Assembly: GCA_044336205.1 (NCBI GenBank)
Contig: CP172318.1
Coordinates: forward strand, 2,170,001 to 2,234,000
Length of the DNA stretch: 64,000 nt
Direction: 5' to 3'
From: Ruoffia sp044336205
GTDB taxonomy: Bacteria > Bacillota > Bacilli > Lactobacillales > Aerococcaceae
Every line of letters begins with the position of its first letter. The first letter of the stretch is position 1. The translations under genes were made by a program, and so were the position numbers. Of this stretch, positions 52,659-62,179 are shown piece by piece. Below the pieces are notes generated by a model. The model saw only the letters and a program-made list of their open reading frames with translations, ran no database searches and had not been told where the DNA came from.

Positions 52659-52807
52659 GTACCTACAGGTACACGACTGACTAATACTTAATTCAATGTA
52701 TTATATATACTTTCTTCATACAATATAAGACTATTTTTACATCTTTACTTCGATAAAAATTCACATTTATCACGTATGATGGAGTTAAGAAATGAGGAGG
52801 GAGCACT

Positions 52808-55390
52808 ATGAAATTGAAAAAAATGTTATTAGTATCGACCTGTGCACTAACACTAGGTACTGTTTCAACAATGGGTAGTTCATTAGTTCAATCTAATACC
52901 ACTACCGTCTATGCTCAAGACCAACAATCAGATAGTACATTATCACAAGAAGAACAAGATACGCTTGTGATTATTAAAGATAATTTAGCTGGAGTTCAAC
53001 CTATCAACTTAGAACAACTACTTGAAGTTGACGACCACTATCTTATCGATTTATATAACACTGAGCAAGCAGATACAAGTTCTATAGATGATGTTTGGAG
53101 GAGAATATACCAACAGATTACTGTAGATTACCCGCAATTGAACTTGCTTACTGGCGAAGATTATGACACTTATAATGAGATTGCAAACTTAATTGCAAAC
53201 AATTCTCAATATTCTTACTCAGACCTTAATACAGCCTTACCTTCAGACATCCTCTCGTGGTATAACAGCTATATCACAGAAAATGAAGTCGATGCTTTAA
53301 CGACCATTGAAGCTATCTTACCTAACATCACTTCAGCACGTGAGGCTTACATTGAACGTCGTGAACAACGTGAAAGTGATGAAGGTGGACAGGAAGAAAC
53401 ACCAAATCCTGAAGAAGATGCATTCAAAACAGCTGTATTAGAAATGACAGACATTACCGAAGAGCAATTAAACCAATTTACTGCAGATGAACTAGGTCCA
53501 ATTGAACAAACAGCAGCTAATGGTGAATATGGCCAAGAGGCTATGGACACTGTTCGTTCTCAAATTATTCAGTTAAACCCTGATGTCTTCACCGAAGAAC
53601 AAGTAGATTCAGTTGCTGAAGACATTCATTCTGCTTTAATCGAGTCGACACCAATCACCCAGGAGCAATTTGATCAATTAGACACTAATGAATTAGTCGC
53701 TTTAATTGGTGAAGGAAACCGCCAAAGTGCGGATATTGCTTGGGCTTTCAATAGGTTAGTTGAGAATTATCCAGCCGTCTTTGAATCTGAGGTAAACCGC
53801 TTCAGAACTGCTCTGATTGATGAGCAGAATTTAAATTCAGATGAATTATTAGCCGTTTCGGCATCTGATTTATTATGGGCGGAATATCAAGTTTTCATGA
53901 ATAATAACCAAACAGAAAACATAGAAGCTTTAGCTTTATTTATGCAAGAGAACTTTGGTGTTTCAGTCAATGACGATCAAACAAGTAGTGAAGAAACACC
54001 TGAAAAGGATAATCAGTTTGAACAAGCTATTGCTGAGTTCACTGATATTACTGAGGACCAATTAGACCAGTTTACAACTGATGAATTAGAACCTATTAAG
54101 TTAACAGCTACTAATGGTGATTATAGTCAAGAAGTTATGAACACTGTTCGCTCACAAATTATTCAATTAAATCCTGAAGTATTTACAAGTGATCAAGTTA
54201 ATTCAGTCGCTGAAGATATTCATTCAGCCTTAATTAGCTCAACACCAATCACTCAAGAACAATTAAATCAACTCGATAATAATGAATTAGTTGCTCTTGT
54301 TGGTGAAGGAAACCGTCAAGGATATGATATCGGTTGGACATTTAATAGCTTGATTGAGAATTACCCAACTATCTTTGAATCTGAATTGAATCGCTTCAGA
54401 ACAGCATTAATTGAAGACTACAGTTTAAATGAAGATGAATTACTGGCAGTTTCTGCTACTGACTTATTATGGGCAGAATACCAAGTATTTATGGACAACA
54501 AACAAGCTGAAGATATGGAAGCTTTAGCTATAACCATGCAAGAAGAATATGGTGTAACTATTGATGGAGACGGCTCTACATCTTCAAGTGAAGAAGAATC
54601 TGATGAATCAGACGAGGATCTATCCGATTTAGATCGTTATCTAGAAACTCTCGTGAATCAAACAGATTTAACTGTGGAGCAATTAAGTAACTTTAGTGAT
54701 GAGCATATTCAGATACTAATGAACCGCTTGAATTTAACAACTGAAAGTACTTCAGATAAAAATCTTCAAGCTTTAAGAGATGAGATTGTTATTTCTTCTT
54801 ATGAGAATTTTGATAGTAATCAATTAGCTCAAGCGATTGAACCACTTCGTCAAACAGTAATTAATCAAACACCTATTACTGAATCTATTTTGAATGAAGT
54901 TAGTAGTGAAACATTGGCAAACTTATACAATGAAGCGAAAAATAATAATTATGACGTACCTTACTATATTTTCCAACAATTGCTGACAAATCAATCAGAT
55001 TTATTCAATGATTTAGTCCTTGAAGCCAAAAATCAAATCACTCAAAACACAACGATAACTCAAGAACAAGTGGACAAGATGCAACTCATAGATATTCTTT
55101 TAGCTGTTCAACCGAACGAAGCTGGAGAAGTAAACTATGTTGATGTGACGAATTACCTTGCAGAAAAATATCGTAACATTATTGGGAATGATGGTGAACA
55201 GTCACAAAGTTCTGACCAAGGTTCATCAAAAGTGAATGTTTCGATTAGTTCATCCGTTGAAGAGAAAGACAGCTTCTTACCTAATACAGGTGAAAGTAAT
55301 TCAATTCTTATCATCATCCTAGGCGCTGTTGCACTAGTTGGTGGCGGTTTATACTTAGTTCTATCTGGTCGTAACAAAAGCAAACATTAA
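52808..55390 (+). CDS. LPXTG-anchored surface protein with long internal repeats, unknown function
   Basis: 860 residues. The signal peptide (MKLKKMLLVSTCALTLGTVS and on, cleaved near VYA) and the C-terminal sorting signal LPNTGES at 824 with hydrophobic tail and RNKSKH mark it as a sortase-anchored wall protein. Two strongly similar units of about 190 residues start at 206 and 404. Each has a DITEeQLxQFTxDEL opening, VRSQIIQLNP, SVAEDIHSALI, STPITQEQ and LLAVSAxDLLWAEYQVFM. A third, diverged unit starts near 608 and the N-terminal 45-200 may be a fourth. Linkers are Ser/Glu-rich. It is very acidic and rich in Gln and Asn, with no Cys in the mature part. I do not recognise the domain. AGGAGGGAGC precedes the ATG. 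It shares a terminator with the convergent metalloprotease. Confidence 0.85.
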   Translation: MKLKKMLLVSTCALTLGTVSTMGSSLVQSNTTTVYAQDQQSDSTLSQEEQDTLVIIKDNLAGVQPINLEQLLEVDDHYLIDLYNTEQADTSSIDDVWRRIYQQITVDYPQLNLLTGEDYDTYNEIANLIANNSQYSYSDLNTALPSDILSWYNSYITENEVDALTTIEAILPNITSAREAYIERREQRESDEGGQEETPNPEEDAFKTAVLEMTDITEEQLNQFTADELGPIEQTAANGEYGQEAMDTVRSQIIQLNPDVFTEEQVDSVAEDIHSALIESTPITQEQFDQLDTNELVALIGEGNRQSADIAWAFNRLVENYPAVFESEVNRFRTALIDEQNLNSDELLAVSASDLLWAEYQVFMNNNQTENIEALALFMQENFGVSVNDDQTSSEETPEKDNQFEQAIAEFTDITEDQLDQFTTDELEPIKLTATNGDYSQEVMNTVRSQIIQLNPEVFTSDQVNSVAEDIHSALISSTPITQEQLNQLDNNELVALVGEGNRQGYDIGWTFNSLIENYPTIFESELNRFRTALIEDYSLNEDELLAVSATDLLWAEYQVFMDNKQAEDMEALAITMQEEYGVTIDGDGSTSSSEEESDESDEDLSDLDRYLETLVNQTDLTVEQLSNFSDEHIQILMNRLNLTTESTSDKNLQALRDEIVISSYENFDSNQLAQAIEPLRQTVINQTPITESILNEVSSETLANLYNEAKNNNYDVPYYIFQQLLTNQSDLFNDLVLEAKNQITQNTTITQEQVDKMQLIDILLAVQPNEAGEVNYVDVTNYLAEKYRNIIGNDGEQSQSSDQGSSKVNVSISSSVEEKDSFLPNTGESNSILIIILGAVALVGGGLYLVLSGRNKSKH

Positions 55391-55417
55391 TTAACACTAA
55401 CCAGTTAACAAATATGA

Positions 55418-55459
55418 AAGTACCCCACCTTTGGTATACAAGGTAGGGTACTTCTTTTT
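55418..55459. terminator. Bidirectional terminator between surface protein and metalloprotease genes
   Basis: A 14-base stem AAGTACCCCACCTT/AAGGTAGGGTACTT (one mismatch) with an 8-base loop. The plus-strand tail is CTTTTTA. Confidence 0.85.
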
Positions 55460-56807
55460 ATTCGTAATCCAGTGCTTCAAACAATTCTTCAAAATACGCT
55501 TGAGTCAGTGGTCTATCTTCTAATGAACTGTTTGGATAGGCAGTTGGATCTGGTGATTCACCTAGGAAATATTCAAGTGCATAGACACCAAAACCTTCTG
55601 CAAATGATTCCAACGTTGAATTATAGTACGATGCTTCATCCGCCCACTCTGCTTCAAAAATTTCTTCCCAATCCTCTTGGGTAGAGAATGCATCCATCTC
55701 ACCATTCGTCCAATCCATCAGTGCATGTGAGGCAAAATCTACGACATGCCCAATTTCATGGTAAACGAGATTTTTATATATAATCTCATCACCTATATAG
55801 TAGACTTCCCCATTATCCCAAGCTAAGCCATGCAGGTTGAAACCGCTTACTTCTGAGGCAGGCATTTCTAAGCTTGATAGGATATAAATGTGAGACAATC
55901 GCCTTAACACGTCTGACGGCAGAGTGTGGATAACCTCTTCAATCGTCTCTACATTTGCTTCTAATGTTTCATCATCTTGAAGTTCTTCCGATACATATAG
56001 ATTAATCGTCACCATGTCAGAAGCTTGGCCATTATTGTACCTTGCCGTTAGTATTCGAAATGCGTCTCGTGCATCTTCTAATGCCTTTGTCGCCAGTCCA
56101 TAATCACTGTCAGTAGAATCTATTTGTATATACAACTCTTCTGCTCTTAACATAGATGCTTTAGCATCCGCATAGATAGAAGTTGGAATATAGGCTTTTA
56201 ATTGATATCTTTCGATTAAGTCATCAGTCATCTCATTAAAGTAAACTTGTCTCAACTTGTGATCAATATCATGTGCTTGTGTCTCAATCAGATTACTATA
56301 AGAAAAAAAGTTAACTATATCATCCGTCATATTCATTGGCGCTACCAAATAATGTTCTGACAAATCACTTGAATAATAAAGATAAGCATTAATATAAGTA
56401 GCAAGATCCCTAAATGTATCTAATTCCCCATTAAAGTAAGGATAGTCATATAATTGATCTGTCTGAGCGAAAGCTAATAATTCATCTTGGCTAAATAAAG
56501 TGTCTTCATGAATCTCAACTTGGTCACTTGGCAGTTCTGCTTCAATGATGGAATACTCACTATGAGGATAAGCTGTTGTTTCAGTATCAATATCATCCAA
56601 TATTGAGCCTTGAACTGGTTCGACAGCTATCTTAAACACTTTATAAGGTTCGTCGTAATTGATATTTTCATTTAAGTCGGTAGTAATATCTATGGCCTGT
56701 ATCAACTTAGGGCCAGCAATTAAAATAATGGAAACAATAGAGATAATTAACAGGAACTTTCTGACAATACTTCGTTCATTGGGCTTTGTAACACAATACT
56801 TTACCAT
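55458..56807 (-). CDS. Exported zinc metalloprotease with an anthrax lethal factor-like catalytic domain
   Basis: 449 residues from ATG 56807, at better spacing to GGAGG than an ATG two codons upstream. An N-terminal hydrophobic segment (FLLIISIVSIILIAGPKLI) is a signal peptide or membrane anchor. The last 120 residues hold HEIGH at 350-354 and, 46 residues on, ESFAEGFGVY (Glu 400). In anthrax lethal factor, HEFGH is followed 45 residues later by EFFAEAF, so the spacing and shape match the M34/ATLF type of gluzincin. The middle part (residues 60-300) is unrecognised and acidic. It is convergent with the LPXTG protein gene. Substrate unknown; no toxin translocation domain is visible. Confidence 0.75.
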   Translation of the reverse strand: MVKYCVTKPNERSIVRKFLLIISIVSIILIAGPKLIQAIDITTDLNENINYDEPYKVFKIAVEPVQGSILDDIDTETTAYPHSEYSIIEAELPSDQVEIHEDTLFSQDELLAFAQTDQLYDYPYFNGELDTFRDLATYINAYLYYSSDLSEHYLVAPMNMTDDIVNFFSYSNLIETQAHDIDHKLRQVYFNEMTDDLIERYQLKAYIPTSIYADAKASMLRAEELYIQIDSTDSDYGLATKALEDARDAFRILTARYNNGQASDMVTINLYVSEELQDDETLEANVETIEEVIHTLPSDVLRRLSHIYILSSLEMPASEVSGFNLHGLAWDNGEVYYIGDEIIYKNLVYHEIGHVVDFASHALMDWTNGEMDAFSTQEDWEEIFEAEWADEASYYNSTLESFAEGFGVYALEYFLGESPDPTAYPNSSLEDRPLTQAYFEELFEALDYE

Positions 56808-56899
56808 ACTCATATTCCTCCTTTATCTACTTAACATTAGTGTAGTATAAACAACAAAAAAAACATAATCATATGCCAATAAGAATTAATATTCTTATT

Positions 56900-56915
56900 T
56901 GTTTCACGTGAAACA
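56900..56915. other. parS: parS site, perfect
   Basis: The palindrome TGTTTCACGTGAAACA, the ParB/Spo0J binding site, in the gap between dnaB and the metalloprotease gene. Confidence 0.95.
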
Positions 56916-56998
56916 TTTACCAAATGTGATTAAAAATAGTATTACTGGAAAATAAAAAAATCTTTCTAAATGAAATTAGAAAGATTTTAAATATAAAA

Positions 56999-58378
56999 TT
57001 AAAACATCGGCGGCTCTGGTACAAATGATAAACTCGAAAACTTATTATATTCTTTCTTAAAGAGTAAACGGACGGTATCTCTAGCACCTGCGCGGTTTTT
57101 TGCTAGAATAACTTCAACCGTATTATCAGGTAAGTCATCATTCCGTTCAACTTCTTCATCACCTTCTTGTTGGTGGTAGTCTTCACGATATAAGAAGGCT
57201 ACAATATCCGCATCTTGCTCAATTGATCCAGATTCCCTAATATCACTTAGCATTGGGCGTTTATTTTGACGGTGTTCTACCCCACGTGATAATTGTGACA
57301 AAGCAATAACAGGAACAGATAACTCTTTAGCCAATTTCTTTAATTGGCGAGAGATTTCTGAAACTTCTTGCTGCCTATTCTCCCCGCCTGACCCATCAAT
57401 CAATTGTAAGTAATCGATAACAATTAACCCTAGGTCGGTATATTCTTGTTTTAAACGTCGACTCTTTGCTCGGATCTCTGATACTTTAATTCCAGCTGTA
57501 TCATCGATAAATATTGGCGCATCTTTTAATACATTGGTTGCTACGGTAAAGCTATTCCATTCATCATCTGTGAGTTGTCCGGTACGTAAATTTGACGCGT
57601 GAATATTTCCTTCTGCACAAATAATCCGGTTCACTAAGTCGATAGCTCCCATCTCTAGCGAGAAGATAACTACAGGAATTTTAGATTTAGTTGCAACATT
57701 TTGAGCAATATTTAAGGCAAAGGCTGTCTTCCCCACAGAAGGACGTGCCGCTAAAATAATCAGTTGGTCAGGTTGGAACCCACTAGTTACTTTATCAAGG
57801 TCAATATAACCCGTTGGCAGTCCTACCACGTCCCGTTTTTCTTCAGAGAGACGGACAATATTCTCAAAAGCTTCAGATATTAGCGAGCGAATTGGTTTTG
57901 GACTATTATCATTTTTTCCTTCCCCAATCGAAAGGATGAGTTTCTCACTTTTTTCAATAATGTTCTCAACTTCATCAGCTTCTTCGTAAGCACTTTGGCT
58001 TATTACTTTACTCACTTCAATTAAACTTCTTAATATAGCTTTATTCTTAACGATTTTTGCATAATAATCTACGTTTACAGCTGTTGGAGCTGTTTGAGTT
58101 AATTCAATAATATAATCATGACCACCAACATTCTCTATTTCTCCATAACTAGTTAAACGATCAATTAATGTCACAGCATCTAATTCAAAATCTAAAGAGT
58201 CGAAGATTGCATTCATAGCATTGAAAATAATTCGATGTTTTCTTAAATAAAAATCTTCTTCACCAATGATTGACTGTACAGTTCCTACTTTAACAGGGTC
58301 AATCAACAATGCACCTAATACGGATTTTTCAGCCTCAATATTATAGGGCACTTGTTTATCTAATGATTGATTATCCAA
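56999..58378 (-). CDS. dnaB: Replicative DNA helicase
   Basis: A 459-residue hexameric helicase (called dnaC in Bacillus). The N-terminal DnaG-interacting domain starts VPYNIEAEKSVLGALLIDP. The Walker A is AARPSVGKTAFALN, Walker B is LIVIDYLQLI, then SRQLKKLAKELSVPVIALSQ and the arginine-finger region LFKKEYNKF. The start is TTG 58378 with AAAGGAG in front. No intein. Position after rplI and gdpP is the standard Firmicutes order. Confidence 0.97.
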   Translation of the reverse strand: MDNQSLDKQVPYNIEAEKSVLGALLIDPVKVGTVQSIIGEEDFYLRKHRIIFNAMNAIFDSLDFELDAVTLIDRLTSYGEIENVGGHDYIIELTQTAPTAVNVDYYAKIVKNKAILRSLIEVSKVISQSAYEEADEVENIIEKSEKLILSIGEGKNDNSPKPIRSLISEAFENIVRLSEEKRDVVGLPTGYIDLDKVTSGFQPDQLIILAARPSVGKTAFALNIAQNVATKSKIPVVIFSLEMGAIDLVNRIICAEGNIHASNLRTGQLTDDEWNSFTVATNVLKDAPIFIDDTAGIKVSEIRAKSRRLKQEYTDLGLIVIDYLQLIDGSGGENRQQEVSEISRQLKKLAKELSVPVIALSQLSRGVEHRQNKRPMLSDIRESGSIEQDADIVAFLYREDYHQQEGDEEVERNDDLPDNTVEVILAKNRAGARDTVRLLFKKEYNKFSSLSFVPEPPMF

Positions 58379-58642
58379 ACTTCCACTCCTTTCTGCATCT
58401 CTATTATACTACTACTTATAGTAGAAATTACAAGTAAATACCTCAGAAGTTTTTGATTAAAGTTATCAACATGTTCATAACTTTTTGCAGTAAAGTCTTT
58501 CAACAACCTTTAAAATAGCACAAAAAATCCAACTTTCTATTATCATTGAAAGAACTACTATGCATCTGAGTAATGATCGTAGTCTTATCTGACGATAAAA
58601 AATTGGACATTGAAAAGATTAATTTATTTAATGACTTTATAA

Positions 58643-58658
58643 AGTTTCATATGAAACA
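58643..58658. other. Degenerate parS-like site
   Basis: AGTTTCATATGAAACA differs from parS at three positions, including the central CG. Directly downstream of rplI. Binding is doubtful. Confidence 0.3.
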
Positions 58659-58659
58659 C

Positions 58660-59112
58660 TTATTGTTCTACAACATGAACTTTAATTTCTGCAGTTACTT
58701 CTGGGTGAAGTTTAACTGGTACGTTATAACGGCCTAATGATGCTAAGTTTTCACTTAACTGAATTTTACGGCGGTCAACTTTAATACCAAATTGCTTATC
58801 TAACTCTTCACCAATCTGTTTTGAAGGAATTGTTCCGAATAAACGACCATCATTTCCAGTTTTAGCTGAAATAGTTACTACAGTATCTTCTTTTTCAATG
58901 GCTGCTTGTAATTCTTTAGACTCGGCTAATTCTTCTTCTGCAATACGTTTTTCTGCTTCTTTTTTAGATTTCAACTGGTTCATAGCTGCACCATCAGCTA
59001 ATCTAGCAAGGTTGTTTTTAATTAAGTAATTACGTCCGTACCCATCAGATACTTCAATCACATCACCTTTTTTACCTTGTTTCTTAACGTCTTTCAATAA
59101 AATAACTTTCAT
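58660..59112 (-). CDS. rplI: Ribosomal protein L9
   Basis: A 150-residue two-domain protein. The N-terminal MKVILLKDVKKQGKKGDVIE and GYGRNYLIKNNLA segments, the long connecting helix (residues about 45-75) and the C-terminal rRNA-binding domain (GRLFGTIPSKQIGEEL) are present. It starts 18 bases after gdpP behind AAGGAGG. Confidence 0.97.
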   Translation of the reverse strand: MKVILLKDVKKQGKKGDVIEVSDGYGRNYLIKNNLARLADGAAMNQLKSKKEAEKRIAEEELAESKELQAAIEKEDTVVTISAKTGNDGRLFGTIPSKQIGEELDKQFGIKVDRRKIQLSENLASLGRYNVPVKLHPEVTAEIKVHVVEQ

Positions 59113-59130
59113 TATGTCATCCTCCTTAAA

Positions 59131-61134
59131 TTATTCATCTTCCAACTGTGTTTCTAATTGAATAAACACATCTTCTGTTGTTGTATCACTGATTTGGGTA
59201 GCGGCGTTTGAAAGGTGACCACCTCCACCTAATTTCTCCATGATTGTTTGGACATTAATCCCACCCAAACTACGAGCACTAACACCAACAATGTTTTCAC
59301 TACGTCGATAAATGACAAACGAAGCTTCAACCCCCTTAACATCTAACAAGATATCTGCAGTCTGAGAAGCTGTCACATTATCAATAACTTTATCATTTGG
59401 AGAAACTATTACTGCATAACCTTCTTTAACAAATTTCGTATTCTCTAGTAATTGATTGCGTTCAATTAAATTACTCAAATCCTCTTTAAGAAAGCGTTGA
59501 ATTTGAACACGATCGGCACCACGTGACTTTAAATATGAAGCAACATCGAAGGTTCTTGAACCTGTACGTGATGCAAAATTATTAGTATCAACTAACACAC
59601 CCGCTAATAAGGCGGTCGCTTCAAATTTATTTAATGCTTCGGTTGTATTACGCGTATTCATAAAGAATTCTGTAATTAATTCAGCAGTAGACGACGCATA
59701 GGGTTCGATGTAAGTTAAAACAGTCTGTTCTGGGAACTCTTCACCACGACGGTGGTGGTCAATAATAACAACATCATGCCCTTCAATCAAAGCTTCTGCT
59801 TCACTCATCGAAGGTTTATGATGGTCTACCATAATGATTAGCGTCTTATCGGTCATAAATTCTTCAGCTTGTGTCTGATTAACAAAAGCTCCTGAATCCC
59901 ATAGGTATCTTGCTTGGTCCTGGGTTAATAACTGACGAATATCAGGGTTGAACTCATCTTCATTAATAATGATATGACTCGGAATATCAAAATCTTTAAC
60001 AATTTTATAAATCCCAATAGCTGAGCCCATTGAGTCCATATCTGGTGTTTTATGACCTGTGATTAGAATTCTTTGCGCTTGTTGAATCGATGTTCGAAGT
60101 GCTTGATAGACTAATCTTGATTTGATATTCGTACGTTTTTCAGTTGGATTTGTCTTTCCACCGTAAAATCGAGCTTTACCAGTCTTAGATCTTACAACAA
60201 TCTGGTCACCACCCCTACCTAAAGCAAGGTCAAGATTTAATTGTGCTTGATCTGCTAAATCATCGATTCGATAGATTTCTGTATCAGGATATGCTATACC
60301 AATACTAATCGATATCGGCATATTACGTAACGAATTGCGCTCACGCATATCATCGAAAAATTTAAACTTATCTTTCTCTAATCGATTCAAAACATTCTGA
60401 TTAAGAAGAAGGATAAATTTCTCTTCATTGAGCCTCTTAGTAAAGATACCGTATGACTCAGCCCATTCACTAATATCATTCAATAGAATTGAGTCAAAGT
60501 TTGTGACTTGCTGGTCATCCAATGTCTCAATAATCTCATTATAATCATCCAAAAATAAATAACCAAAAACGACTTTATCAAACTGTTTCTGTTCTCGTAT
60601 AGTCACTTCTTCAGTAACATCCAATAAATATAAGGCGTTCACATCAACTTGATGTTGTACTCGATAATAGCGTGACATAAATGATACTGTATGCCACTGA
60701 CGATCAGAATTTAATTCAAGTAATTTTTGAAAATCTTGGTTAATAGACATCAATGGTTCACCTAATAAATCTTGGGTTCCAAAAATATGTTGCATAACAG
60801 GGTTTACCCATTTAATTCGTTTACTTTCTTCTTCTCCATAAAGTAATATACCGATTGGTGATCGGTACATGGCATCTTCTTGAGCTACTTTAACATTTTG
60901 CGATAGGCGATTAGCCATTGTGTTTAAGTTTCGAATAAAGTTCTCATAATTAAAAACGAAAAAAACAATGACTGCAAGGAGTAATACAAGAAGCATAACT
61001 CCTACTTCCCATCTCAATATAAACGCTGCTAACATAATGATTGTATACAAAATAATTAGGCTGTAAATTTGCCAACTAATATCTAATGAATGAAAATGAT
61101 GAAAGAATGCTTTAAGTTTTTCTTTATCAAACAT
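59131..61134 (-). CDS. gdpP: Cyclic-di-AMP phosphodiesterase GdpP
   Basis: A 667-residue membrane protein. Two N-terminal membrane segments lie within residues 1-60, followed by a PAS-like region and a degenerate GGDEF domain (near residues 180-310). Then comes the DHH/DHHA1 phosphodiesterase: GHKTPDMDSMGSAIG near 360, IMVDHHKPS near 435, VIIDHHRRG near 455, DTNNFASRTGSRTFD near 515, and the DHHA1 GGGGHLSNAATQ near 645. All metal-binding Asp/His motifs are intact. It lowers c-di-AMP and so tunes wall stress and potassium balance. Co-transcribed with rplI. Confidence 0.97.
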   Translation of the reverse strand: MFDKEKLKAFFHHFHSLDISWQIYSLIILYTIIMLAAFILRWEVGVMLLVLLLAVIVFFVFNYENFIRNLNTMANRLSQNVKVAQEDAMYRSPIGILLYGEEESKRIKWVNPVMQHIFGTQDLLGEPLMSINQDFQKLLELNSDRQWHTVSFMSRYYRVQHQVDVNALYLLDVTEEVTIREQKQFDKVVFGYLFLDDYNEIIETLDDQQVTNFDSILLNDISEWAESYGIFTKRLNEEKFILLLNQNVLNRLEKDKFKFFDDMRERNSLRNMPISISIGIAYPDTEIYRIDDLADQAQLNLDLALGRGGDQIVVRSKTGKARFYGGKTNPTEKRTNIKSRLVYQALRTSIQQAQRILITGHKTPDMDSMGSAIGIYKIVKDFDIPSHIIINEDEFNPDIRQLLTQDQARYLWDSGAFVNQTQAEEFMTDKTLIIMVDHHKPSMSEAEALIEGHDVVIIDHHRRGEEFPEQTVLTYIEPYASSTAELITEFFMNTRNTTEALNKFEATALLAGVLVDTNNFASRTGSRTFDVASYLKSRGADRVQIQRFLKEDLSNLIERNQLLENTKFVKEGYAVIVSPNDKVIDNVTASQTADILLDVKGVEASFVIYRRSENIVGVSARSLGGINVQTIMEKLGGGGHLSNAATQISDTTTEDVFIQLETQLEDE

Positions 61135-61227
61135 GTTTCACCTCAATTTTATTCAAATTAATATAAAGTTATTTTAACATAATCAGAAAACTAATGCTAT
61201 CTTAGCTCATTTCTAGCTAATCCTAAG

Positions 61228-61243
61228 TGTTTCACGTGAAACA
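61228..61243. other. parS: parS site, perfect
   Basis: TGTTTCACGTGAAACA between gdpP and rpsR. Confidence 0.95.
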
Positions 61244-61256
61244 TCTACGAATGAAG

Positions 61257-61290
61257 AAAGAGAGCAGAACATTTTGTTCTACTCTCTTTT
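61257..61290 (-). terminator. Terminator of rpsF-ssb-rpsR
   Basis: AAAAGAGAGTAGAAC pairs with GTTCTGCTCTCTTTC (one mismatch). The T-run is short (TTTCTTC). Confidence 0.7.
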
Positions 61291-61299
61291 AATAATCTT

Positions 61300-61533
61300 T
61301 TAGTCTTTAACTGTAAATGGAATTAAAGCCATAATACGAGCACGTTTAATAGCTGTAGTTAAAGTACGTTGGTGTTTTGCACAAGTACCTGTAACTCGGC
61401 GAGGTAAAATTTTACCTTTTTCTGATATGAAACGACTTAATAATTCAATATCTTTGTAATCTGGGTGATCAATATGATTCGCACAGAAGTAACATACTTT
61501 TCTTCTGCGTCTTCCACCACGACGTTGTCCCAT
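61300..61533 (-). CDS. rpsR: Ribosomal protein S18
   Basis: A 77-residue protein with the CYFC zinc-less start typical here, then DIELLSRFISEKGKILPRRV and GTCAKHQRTLTTAIKRARIM, the universal S18 core. It forms a dimer with S6 in the 30S platform. Last gene of rpsF-ssb-rpsR, behind AAAGGAGG. Confidence 0.97.
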   Translation of the reverse strand: MGQRRGGRRRRKVCYFCANHIDHPDYKDIELLSRFISEKGKILPRRVTGTCAKHQRTLTTAIKRARIMALIPFTVKD

Positions 61534-61576
61534 AAGTGATATCCTCCTTTATTAAATTTTAAACGAAACGGAATTA

Positions 61577-62140
61577 TTAGAATGGTAAATCATCTTCAGA
61601 GATGTCAACTGGTGTGCCATCTTCCATACTAAATGGTGAATTACCAAACCCTCCGCTATTATAAGAATTATTATCTGATCCGAAACTGTTGTTTTGGCCA
61701 GATGATTGCTGATTAGCACTGTAGTTATTGTTTGATTGGTTTTGGTAGTTATTGTAACTTTGCCCGCCACCATAGTTATTGTTATTAGAACCTTGATTTT
61801 CTGTAGGACGCTGTTCAGTTACTGAACGTGGTTCTAAGAGATGGAATTGTTCTACAACAATCTCTGTGACGTAAACGCGTTGACCTTGTTGGTTCTCATA
61901 GTTACGTGTTTGAATACGTCCCTCAACACCAACCTGTGATCCTTTACGCGTAAAGTTCGCAAAGTTTTCTGCTGACTTACGCCAGATAACACAATTAATA
62001 AAATCAGCTTCACGTTCACCTTGTTGGTTCGTAAAATTACGGTTAACTGCTAAGGTAAAAGTACCGACTGCTACACCAGATGAAGTAAACTTCAAATCAA
62101 CTTCTCGTGTTAATCTACCGACTAATTGAACAGAGTTCAT
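61577..62140 (-). CDS. ssb: Single-stranded DNA-binding protein
   Basis: 187 residues. The OB-fold starts MNSVQLVGRLTREVDLKFTS and includes the FINCVIWRKSAENFANF segment. A long Asn/Gln/Gly-rich linker follows (residues about 112-175). The acidic tip DISEDDLPF binds replication and repair partners. Lies between rpsF and rpsR as usual, with a parS site in the gap upstream. Confidence 0.97.
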   Translation of the reverse strand: MNSVQLVGRLTREVDLKFTSSGVAVGTFTLAVNRNFTNQQGEREADFINCVIWRKSAENFANFTRKGSQVGVEGRIQTRNYENQQGQRVYVTEIVVEQFHLLEPRSVTEQRPTENQGSNNNNYGGGQSYNNYQNQSNNNYSANQQSSGQNNSFGSDNNSYNSGGFGNSPFSMEDGTPVDISEDDLPF

Positions 62141-62161
62141 GTATTACATCCTCCTCCAAAG

Positions 62162-62177
62162 TGTTTCACGTGAAACA
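62162..62177. other. parS: parS site, perfect, inside the rpsF-ssb operon
   Basis: TGTTTCACGTGAAACA fills most of the 39-base gap between the rpsF stop and the ssb start. Confidence 0.95.
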
Positions 62178-62179
62178 TA

